NCBI GenBank assembly: GCA_903899865.1
Contig: CAIUKZ010000300.1
Location: 1-7,574, forward strand
Source of the DNA: an uncultured Bacteroidales bacterium
Lineage (GTDB): Bacteria; Bacteroidota; Bacteroidia; Bacteroidales; Paludibacteraceae
DNA: 7,574 nt
Direction of reading: 5' to 3'
This document shows positions 1 to 5,685 of this stretch, in pieces (position 1 is the first letter of the stretch; each line of letters begins with the position of its first letter). Both the position numbers and the translations under genes were made by a program. The notes under the pieces were generated by a model. It was not told where the DNA came from. It ran no database searches and worked only from the letters and a program-made list of their open reading frames with translations.

Positions 1-13
1 AAACAATAATTGT

Positions 14-1495
14 ATGGCTATCGAAAAAGAAACAACACCTTCTACATCGCGATTTGCAAAATCAAAAACAGAATGGGCAAAAGCCATTGTGTGGTGTTTG
101 TTGTACATACTTTTCATCATCTGGGTGGGGAGTTATGGTTGGTTGATACTTCTTCCACTGATTTTTGATGCATTTATAACAGAGTACGTGCCTTGGACAT
201 GGTGGAAAAAGTCAAAAAACAAGACCGTTTTAGCCGTTATGGGATGGGTGGATGCCATCGTTTTTGCTTTGGTGGCGGTGTATTTTATCAACACCTATCT
301 TTTTCAGAATTATCAGATACCGACTTCCTCTTTGGAAAAAACCTTGTTAGTGGGCGATTTCCTTTTTGTAAGCAAAGCTAGTTATGGACCACGTGTGCCC
401 AATACGCCTCTTTCATTTCCATTGGTACAACATACTTTTCCGTTGCTGAACTGCAAATCATTTATTGAAAACCCTCAGTGGGAATACAAACGACTGCAAG
501 GTATAGACGAAATTGAGCGAAATGACATTGTAGTATTTAACTTTCCATGCGGAGATACAGTCCCCACTAAAGCGGAAAATCCGGGCTATTACCAACTCTG
601 TTACGAAGCTGGTAGACAATACATTGCAACTCAGGACTCGACTATTGCTAGAAACACAGCCAACTATTATAGCTACGGAAGGAAGATAGTGCGTTCTACT
701 CCTCAAACCTATGGAGAAATTGTCTATCGACCTGTGGATAGACGTGAAAACTATGTGAAACGATGCGTGGCGATTGCTGGTGATTGGATCAAGATTGTGG
801 ACAATCAGTTGTATGTAAATGACAAACCTCAGGAAAAAATCCCTGGTATTCAGTTGAATTACTTTGTTCAAACAGATGGCACCCAATTATCATCCGAACT
901 GTTGGACAAACTACATATAAGTGTAGAAGATAGATTGCAATACGACCCTTCACAAGTGGTAGAACTTGCCAAGCATCTAGGCTTTGACCCAAGTCTGCCC
1001 ATATACCACTTCCCAATGAACGAAGATACCCACGCCAAAATGCAGCAATTAACGGGTGTAGTGAAAATAAAAGTAGAACCGACAGAGATATACGGTGGCG
1101 AAGTGTTCCCTCTGGGAGGTGGAAAGCCATGGACAAGAGACAACTTTGGTCCATTGTACATTCCTAAAAGAGGCGACATTCTTAAACTAAATAAATACAA
1201 TCTACCACTTTATGAACGTGCAATCAGTGTGTATGAACATAATAAGTTGGAGGTGAAAGGGGAACAAATTTTTATTAATGATAAACCTACTACTTCCTAT
1301 CGGTTCAAGATGAATTATTATTGGATGATGGGCGACAACCGCCACAATTCAGCAGATTCGCGTTACTGGGGATTTGTACCTGAAGACCATGTGGTGGGAC
1401 GTCCGGTAGCTGTGTGGTTGTCATTGGACAAAGACAAAGGTTGGTTTGAAGGTAAAATACGTTGGAATAGGTTTTTCAAAAATGCAGAACAGTAA
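14..1495 (+). CDS. lepB: Signal peptidase I, long Bacteroidota form
   Basis: Membrane-anchored serine protease that removes signal peptides from exported proteins on the outer face of the inner membrane (family S26, Ser/Lys dyad). Two hydrophobic segments (about residues 24-51 and 71-93) precede the catalytic domain. Box B is IPTSSLEKTLLVGDFLF, giving Ser106 as nucleophile. Box C is ERNDIVVFN (168-176). Box D is YVKRCVAIAGD (247-257), giving Lys249 as general base. Box E is GDNRHNSADSRYWGF (440-454). At 493 residues it is much longer than E. coli LepB (324); the extra length lies mostly between boxes C and D and between D and E, as is usual in Bacteroidota. Residues 386-425 look like a second copy of boxes C and D (see findings). 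The frame stays open to the left window edge, so an upstream start cannot be excluded, but MAIEK after an A-rich AACAATAA is reasonable. It leads the five-gene plus-strand run. Confidence 0.96.
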   Translation: MAIEKETTPSTSRFAKSKTEWAKAIVWCLLYILFIIWVGSYGWLILLPLIFDAFITEYVPWTWWKKSKNKTVLAVMGWVDAIVFALVAVYFINTYLFQNYQIPTSSLEKTLLVGDFLFVSKASYGPRVPNTPLSFPLVQHTFPLLNCKSFIENPQWEYKRLQGIDEIERNDIVVFNFPCGDTVPTKAENPGYYQLCYEAGRQYIATQDSTIARNTANYYSYGRKIVRSTPQTYGEIVYRPVDRRENYVKRCVAIAGDWIKIVDNQLYVNDKPQEKIPGIQLNYFVQTDGTQLSSELLDKLHISVEDRLQYDPSQVVELAKHLGFDPSLPIYHFPMNEDTHAKMQQLTGVVKIKVEPTEIYGGEVFPLGGGKPWTRDNFGPLYIPKRGDILKLNKYNLPLYERAISVYEHNKLEVKGEQIFINDKPTTSYRFKMNYYWMMGDNRHNSADSRYWGFVPEDHVVGRPVAVWLSLDKDKGWFEGKIRWNRFFKNAEQ

Positions 1496-1516
1496 TTGGT
1501 TGAACAATAAATTTCT

Positions 1517-2173
1517 ATGTCAGTGATTTGCCTCACGTCTGCTTATTTGGCACCAGTTTCTTATTTTGAATGGATTGTTGAATCAGGTGAAATACTGATG
1601 GAACAGTGGGATAGCTATGAAAAACAATCCTATCGTAATCGATGCATTATAGCCACTGCCAATGGAAAATTGGCACTGAGCATTCCTATTGAAAAGTCAT
1701 CCAACCCAAAACCGCTGACGCGTGATGTGCAGGTCTCCAATCATTTGGATTGGCAAATGCAACATTGGAGAGCTATCGAATCGGCTTATAACTCTAGCCC
1801 TTTTTTTGAGTTTTACAAAGATGATTTTATACCATTGTATGAAAAGAAATGGAAATTCTTGTGGGATTTCAACCATGAAATTCAGTTAAAAGTGTTCGAA
1901 TTGCTTGAAATTCAGCCAAAAATAGTGTTAACGACCCAATTTAATTTGGAATTGAGCGAAAATGTATTAGATTTGCGAAAGTGTATTCATCCCAAAAATG
2001 ATTTAAAGATAAACACTCAGCTGAGCTACTATCAAGTTTTTGAAAACAAATTCGGTTTCACACCCGATTTAAGCATTATAGATTTGCTGTTTAATATGGG
2101 CAATGAGGCTCAATTAGTGTTAAATAATAAGGAAAAGAAAAATATATTTTATGGAACAGATAGATTGGAGTAA
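1517..2173 (+). CDS. WbqC-like family protein
   Basis: A 218-residue soluble protein with no signal peptide or membrane segment, matching the WbqC-like family (named after a gene of an O-antigen cluster). Biochemical function is not firmly established; a role in surface polysaccharide or envelope metabolism is a guess from the family name. Recognisable features are YLAPVSYF near the N-terminus (10-17), a basic/aromatic YEKQSYRNRC (34-43), HWRAIESAYNSSPFFEF (83-99), and a C-terminal block with YYQVFENKFGF (171-181) then LSIIDLLFNMGNEA (185-198), the family's most typical part. Length is normal. It begins 21 nt after lepB, again behind AACAATAA (1503-1510), and its end overlaps the next gene by 23 nt. 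As I recall, linkage of WbqC-like genes to lepB, often with dapB and parAB further upstream, recurs in Bacteroidota, which supports the assignment. Confidence 0.88.
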   Translation: MSVICLTSAYLAPVSYFEWIVESGEILMEQWDSYEKQSYRNRCIIATANGKLALSIPIEKSSNPKPLTRDVQVSNHLDWQMQHWRAIESAYNSSPFFEFYKDDFIPLYEKKWKFLWDFNHEIQLKVFELLEIQPKIVLTTQFNLELSENVLDLRKCIHPKNDLKINTQLSYYQVFENKFGFTPDLSIIDLLFNMGNEAQLVLNNKEKKNIFYGTDRLE

Positions 2174-3170
2174 TCTAACGTTTGGCTACTTAAAAACGGA
2201 TTTCAACATACGCTGCCATTACACCAATGGTGCTTGGGGCGAGTTGGAAGTTTCGGATAGCGAACATCTCACACTCCACATGGCAGCTACCTGCTTGCAT
2301 TATGGGCAAGAGGCATTTGAGGGTTTGAAAGCTTTTAGAGGGAAAGATGGTGTCATTCGAATTTTCAGAATTGAAGCCAACGCAAATCGTCTTCAAAAAT
2401 CAAGTGAAGGCTTGATGATGGCCGAATTGCCCACTGATTTGTTTACTGAAGCTGTACTGAAAGCTGTAAAATTAAACGAACGCTTTGTGCCACCTTATGA
2501 GTCGGGAGCGTCACTTTACATTCGTCCATACCTTTTTGGAACAAGTGCTCAAGTTGGCGTGAAGCCAGCTAAAGACTATATGTTTGTGGTATTTGTAACG
2601 CCTGTAGGTCCATATTTCAAAGGGGGATTTGAAGCTACTCCTTATGTCATCATGCGTGAATATGACCGAGCAGCTCCGCTTGGCACAGGTACTATCAAAG
2701 CAGGTGGCAATTATGCAGCCAGTCTGGTAGCAGGCGCCAAAGCCAACGAAATGGGCTATTCGGCTGTATTTTATTTGGATTCAAAAGAAAAAAAATACAT
2801 TGATGAGTGTGGTGCTGCCAACTTTTTTGGCATCAAAAACAACACCTACGTTACACCAGAGTCTACGTCTATATTACCCTCCATTACCAACAACAGCCTG
2901 ATGGCATTGGCAAAAGAAATGGGGATGAAAGTAGAGCAACGACAAGTACCAGTTGAGGAATTAGAGACATTTGAAGAAGCTGGTGCATGTGGCACAGCAG
3001 CGGTAATTAGCCCTATTCAACGAATTGATGATTTGCAAGAAGACAAATCTTATGTCTTTTCAAAAGACGGTAATCCGGGTGAAATCTGTGTGAAATTGTA
3101 TAAAAAATTGCAAGCAATACAATACGGTGATGAACCTGACAATTTCGGTTGGGTAACCATCCTTAAATAA
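2151..3170 (+). CDS. ilvE: Branched-chain amino acid aminotransferase
   Basis: Cytoplasmic PLP enzyme of fold type IV that interconverts leucine, isoleucine and valine with their 2-oxo acids, using 2-oxoglutarate/glutamate as partner; last step of branched-chain amino acid synthesis and first of degradation. The 339 residues match the BCAT II-like form common in Bacteroidota. Visible are LHYGQEAFEGLKAFRG (49-64), Arg125 in YIRPYLFG, the PLP lysine Lys183 in GTGTIKAGGNYAASL (178-192), the cofactor-proximal Glu219 in YIDECGAANFFGI (216-228), and EAGACGTAAVISP (276-288) near the cofactor phosphate/substrate pocket. The start at 2151 is favoured because MEQIDWSNLTFGY is the normal N-terminus of this group. 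This places the start 23 nt inside the WbqC-like gene, suggesting translational coupling. No other ilv or leu gene lies in the window. Confidence 0.96.
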   Translation: MEQIDWSNLTFGYLKTDFNIRCHYTNGAWGELEVSDSEHLTLHMAATCLHYGQEAFEGLKAFRGKDGVIRIFRIEANANRLQKSSEGLMMAELPTDLFTEAVLKAVKLNERFVPPYESGASLYIRPYLFGTSAQVGVKPAKDYMFVVFVTPVGPYFKGGFEATPYVIMREYDRAAPLGTGTIKAGGNYAASLVAGAKANEMGYSAVFYLDSKEKKYIDECGAANFFGIKNNTYVTPESTSILPSITNNSLMALAKEMGMKVEQRQVPVEELETFEEAGACGTAAVISPIQRIDDLQEDKSYVFSKDGNPGEICVKLYKKLQAIQYGDEPDNFGWVTILK

Positions 3171-3176
3171 CAACTG

Positions 3177-3695
3177 ATGATACTTATTTCGGATGTATTT
3201 CCTATTGGCAAAATTGTGAAACCTCATGGAGTGAATGGAGAAATGGCTTTTTCGTTCACTTCTGATGTTTTCGACAGAGAAGAGGTAGCGTATTTTGTCA
3301 TCGAGATGGATGGTATTTTGGTGCCTTTTTTTATCAACGAACATCGTTTTAAAGGAAAGGAAACAGGATTGGTAAAATTGGATGGTGTAAACAATGACGA
3401 TCAAGCACGCCAATTTGCAGGTTTGACCATCTACCTGCCCAAGCAATACTTATCGAAAGTGGAAGACACTGAAATCGAATTCGACTATTTTGTCGGTTTT
3501 ACCTTGATGGAGGTTTCTGGTGTGCTGATTGGCGAAGTGACCGAGGTAGACCAAACTACGGAGAATGTACTGTTTGTAGTGCCAAAAGAAAATGATGAAC
3601 TCTTAATACCTGCTGGTGAGGACTATATTGACAGAATAGATCACGACAAAAAGATTATATATCTAAGTTTACCTGACGGTTTACTCGACTTATAA
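3177..3695 (+). CDS. rimM: Ribosome maturation factor RimM
   Basis: Assembly factor that binds the 30S subunit through ribosomal protein S19 and helps the 16S rRNA 3' domain mature. The 172 residues are the family's normal length and show its two domains: an N-terminal RimM barrel (about 8-90, starting PIGKIVKPHGVNGEMAFSF) and a C-terminal PRC-barrel (about 100-172, with YFVGFTLMEVSGVLIGEV, then ELLIPAGEDYIDRID and the typical ending LPDGLLDL). The start is 6 nt after the ilvE stop, so it is almost certainly co-transcribed with ilvE. In many bacteria rimM sits with rpsP, trmD and rplS; none of them is next to it here. No strong ribosome-binding sequence is seen, as usual for this phylum. Confidence 0.95.
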   Translation: MILISDVFPIGKIVKPHGVNGEMAFSFTSDVFDREEVAYFVIEMDGILVPFFINEHRFKGKETGLVKLDGVNNDDQARQFAGLTIYLPKQYLSKVEDTEIEFDYFVGFTLMEVSGVLIGEVTEVDQTTENVLFVVPKENDELLIPAGEDYIDRIDHDKKIIYLSLPDGLLDL

Positions 3696-3734
3696 TCAGC
3701 CCAATATTTCAAACAACCTTAAATCACTATTTCT

Positions 3735-4454
3735 ATGAAAAGACTAATAATTTTAGCCTCAGTGCTTTGTTTTTTTATCCAAGCGAGTTTTTCTCAGGAA
3801 ATAGAATTAGCTCCTAAGTTTCAAAACACCTTTTACGGCATAGATGTTTCCAAATATCAAGGGGACATTGACTGGGCGGGCGTAAAGAAATGGAACAATC
3901 ACACCATTCACTTTGTGTATATCAAAGCCACAGAGGGTGCTACACTGCAAGACACCAAGTACAGTCAAAACGTGACAGGGGCAAAAGACAACGAGATATT
4001 GATAGGTAGCTATCATTATTTCAAAACCAAATCTTCACCAAAGGAGCAGTTTAAAAATTTCACCAAAATGGTGGATGCTAATAAACAAGATTTGATTCCA
4101 ATGGTAGATGTAGAGGAAAAGAAGGGCTGTTCTGATGCAGACTTTCATAGAAACTTCAAAGAGTTCTTACGTCTGGTAGAAGCCCATTACGACCGAAAAC
4201 CCATTATCTATACCTCCAATAGTTTTTACAACAAATACCTTTCGGGCAGATACAAAGACTATCAAGTATTTCTAGGACGTTACTCTAAGGAGACTCCCAA
4301 AATTCATGACGGCCACTCCTGGACCGTGTGGCAATTTTCTGAAAAAGGAAACATAGACGGCGTGTCACACAAGGTGGATATCAACCTCATCAATCCTGAT
4401 TATCACCTTTCCGACCTATTAATATCCAAAGACAAGAAAATCAAGAAAGGTTAG
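3735..4454 (+). CDS. Secreted GH25-family muramidase (lysozyme)
   Basis: Exported glycoside hydrolase family 25 protein, a family that cleaves the beta-1,4 bond between N-acetylmuramic acid and N-acetylglucosamine in peptidoglycan. A signal peptide spans residues 1-20 (MKRLIILASVLCFFIQASFS) with likely cleavage before Gln21; no lipobox is seen. The catalytic domain covers about 33-225: YGIDVSKYQGDIDW carries Asp37, VYIKATEGAT (61-70) is the typical second strand, MVDVEEKKG carries the DxE pair Asp125/Glu127, KPIIYTSNSFY (155-165) follows, and WTVWQFSEKGNIDGV with KVDINLIN (213-220) closes the barrel. Expected acidic residues are all present, so it should be active. It ends in a short lysine-rich tail (SKDKKIKKG) and has no sorting domain, so a periplasmic location is likely. 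It begins 39 nt after rimM with no terminator between. Role in self cell-wall remodelling versus attack on other cells cannot be told. Confidence 0.93.
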   Translation: MKRLIILASVLCFFIQASFSQEIELAPKFQNTFYGIDVSKYQGDIDWAGVKKWNNHTIHFVYIKATEGATLQDTKYSQNVTGAKDNEILIGSYHYFKTKSSPKEQFKNFTKMVDANKQDLIPMVDVEEKKGCSDADFHRNFKEFLRLVEAHYDRKPIIYTSNSFYNKYLSGRYKDYQVFLGRYSKETPKIHDGHSWTVWQFSEKGNIDGVSHKVDINLINPDYHLSDLLISKDKKIKKG

Positions 4455-4481
4455 TCTCGTACCTATTTCGCTTGAATTTTT
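4437..4481. terminator. Candidate bidirectional terminator across convergent gene ends
   Basis: Imperfect hairpin spanning both stop codons. TCAAG (4441-4445) pairs with CTTGA (4471-4475), AAA (4446-4448) with TTT (4466-4468), and GGT (4449-4451) with ACC (4461-4463). The right arm has two 2-nt bulges (TA, CG) and the loop is 9 nt. AAAA lies just left (4437-4440) and TTTTT just right (4477-4481), so either strand gives a T tract after the stem. The 8-bp gap between genes leaves no room for a separate terminator. The stem is weak for an intrinsic terminator, so this is a proposal. Confidence 0.4.
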
Positions 4482-5290
4482 AAATCGTAGGTCTTGCCCT
4501 TTACCCATTGTGCCCATTGCGTAGGAGTTTTGGTCTTGTCAAAAGTTTGCCATGCGATGGGCTTTCCTATCACAATTTTCAATTGCTTTCCCTTCTGATT
4601 GAACATCTCGTCTGACAAGTAAAGCATTTCAACATTTACCTTTATGCCAAGCCATTTGCGGAGGTTACTAAGGTTGTAGAAAAAGTTTGAATTTCGCCCT
4701 TCGAAATAGATGGGTACCACATCCCGTTGAAAGCTTACGGCTTTATTGATGAAATTCTTTTTCCATTCCAAATCAACAATTTCTCCCTTTATTTTCCGAG
4801 AACACAAACCTGCCGGAAAAGTAAATATCAAATTATCAGACTCATACATCCTGTTGGCGAGTTCGGCTGTGTGTTTGCTTTGTGCCCCCGATTTGTTGAT
4901 GGGTATGAAAATATCTTTCAATGGATGCAGGTTCATCAGTAGGTCATTAGTGAGCAGCAATATCTTATCGTTATAATGCCTCCCAAAAATATAGGGAATA
5001 GTAATCCCGTCAAGTCCCCCCAGTGGATGATTGCTCACCAATATAAAACGTGGATCTGTGGGCAGATTTTCCTTGCCAAAAACTTCCACTTTAGCATCAA
5101 AGAAATGAAAAGCACCTTCCATAAAATCAACCCCTTTTAGATCAGGATTACTTTCAAAGAAATAGTTGAACTCCTTTTCGTGTGCAATTTTACGTAAGTA
5201 GTTCACAACGAGTTTTGGCACCCTTAGTCGTGGAAGCTTTTCTTTCAGGGCAGCTTCTATGTCAAGCCTGATAACTTTATTGTCGGTCAT
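4463..5290 (-). CDS. Lysophospholipid acyltransferase-like protein (PlsC superfamily)
   Basis: A 275-residue putative acyltransferase that would transfer an acyl chain to a lysophospholipid, glycerol phosphate or lyso-aminolipid at the inner membrane. The acceptor cannot be told from sequence. The active-site block is VSNHPLGGLDGITIP (85-99), with His88 and Asp94 separated by five residues instead of the four in the usual HX4D motif. This spacing is typical of the branch that reads NHPxGxxDG, which includes hemolysin/OlsB/OlsF-like acyltransferases. The third block is TFPAGLCSRKIKG (157-169) followed by VDLEW (172-176), where classical enzymes have FPEG; again usual for this branch. VVPIYFEGRNSNFFY (191-205) is the fourth block. 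No long transmembrane helix is obvious. It is transcribed toward the GH25 gene, and a good promoter lies 20 bp upstream of the ATG, supporting this start. Confidence 0.87.
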   Translation of the reverse strand: MTDNKVIRLDIEAALKEKLPRLRVPKLVVNYLRKIAHEKEFNYFFESNPDLKGVDFMEGAFHFFDAKVEVFGKENLPTDPRFILVSNHPLGGLDGITIPYIFGRHYNDKILLLTNDLLMNLHPLKDIFIPINKSGAQSKHTAELANRMYESDNLIFTFPAGLCSRKIKGEIVDLEWKKNFINKAVSFQRDVVPIYFEGRNSNFFYNLSNLRKWLGIKVNVEMLYLSDEMFNQKGKQLKIVIGKPIAWQTFDKTKTPTQWAQWVKGKTYDLKIQAK

Positions 5291-5310
5291 AAATGAGTTG
5301 TATTTACTTG

Positions 5311-5342
5311 CAAAGGTAATAAAAAATGGTACTATAACGAAA
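5311..5342 (-). promoter_or_regulatory. Bacteroidota-type promoter of the acyltransferase gene
   Basis: Reading the minus strand, TACCTTTG (5318 down to 5311) is an exact match to the phylum's -7 consensus TAnnTTTG. TTTC (5342-5339) sits 20 nt upstream, matching three of four bases of the TTTG -33 element at about the expected spacing. Transcription would begin near 5305, leaving a leader of roughly 15 nt before the ATG at 5290. Confidence 0.6.
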
Positions 5343-5427
5343 CGGCAGAGTAAACCACTAAGAACAATTTTAAACTACAATAGGGCACATCTGGCTTTTC
5401 AATTAAGAAAAAAAGGTCACTTGGGTT

Positions 5428-5452
5428 TGCTTTCTGCAATTAGCAGAAAGCA
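5428..5452. repeat. Perfect 10-bp inverted repeat (operator or RNA hairpin)
   Basis: TGCTTTCTGC (5428-5437) and GCAGAAAGCA (5443-5452) are exact reverse complements around the 5-nt spacer AATTA. No T tract follows directly on either strand (on the minus strand a T run appears only about 14 nt later), and no gene ends nearby, so it does not look like an intrinsic terminator. Its place between two divergent genes fits a dimeric regulator's binding site or a hairpin in an unrecognised transcript. Confidence 0.6.
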
Positions 5453-5548
5453 TACAGAAATCAAAAAAACCAGACACTTTATCTCCCACAATAAATGACA
5501 ATAATCATTTGTTCATACTGTTGAAACAAGAATGAAATGTAATGATTG

Positions 5549-5556
5549 TAAATTTG
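5549..5556 (+). promoter_or_regulatory. Candidate -7 element for the phytase-like gene
   Basis: TAAATTTG matches TAnnTTTG exactly and points toward the gene starting at 5686. The nearest upstream TTG (5521-5523) is 25 nt away, longer than the usual spacing of about 19-21, so the -33 half is not supported. If used, the leader would be about 120 nt. Confidence 0.35.
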
Positions 5557-5685
5557 CAAACATTCACACCGCCTAAACTATAGGATTAGCTTGATTCATT
5601 CAAATCTTCAACTTTGGATCTAGTAATCACAAAACTGCGTTGTGTGTGATGTCATTTATTACTAATCATTAATATAGAACGAAGA

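Larger units (their letters stand above)
5291..5685. other. Divergent intergenic region, 395 bp, no gene
   Basis: A+T-rich spacer between the leftward acyltransferase gene and the rightward phytase-like gene. I find no convincing protein or structural RNA gene in it. It holds a minus-strand promoter at its left end (5311-5342), a perfect 10-bp inverted repeat (5428-5452), a plus-strand -7-like element (5549-5556), and a small imperfect dyad (5626-5650) in what would be the leader of the rightward gene. The length is unusual beside the otherwise tightly packed genes, which suggests regulation of one or both flanking genes. Confidence 0.7.

Noticed and set aside
458..1200. Three overlapping minus-strand open frames opposite lepB
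   Set aside because: They are antisense to a gene with complete family motifs, overlap one another and show no domain similarity.
2788..2795. Run of eight A in ilvE just before the Glu219 motif, a possible slippage site
   Set aside because: The reading frame is intact and fits the family on both sides; lysine-rich surface loops in A+T-rich genomes often give such runs, and no alternative frame product is apparent.
3696..3734. Possible promoter or terminator between rimM and the muramidase gene
   Set aside because: The 39-nt gap has no hairpin with a T tract and no TAnnTTTG match, so separate transcription is not supported.
5259..5498. Plus-strand 79-codon open frame overlapping the start of the acyltransferase gene
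   Set aside because: It begins antisense to the acyltransferase start, covers that gene's promoter and the perfect inverted repeat, and its product has no recognisable domain; it is most likely a chance frame.
5532..5576. 14-codon frame encoding MKCNDCKFANIHTA with a CxxC pair
   Set aside because: Too short to support, and it contains the candidate -7 element TAAATTTG, so it would not be transcribed from that promoter.
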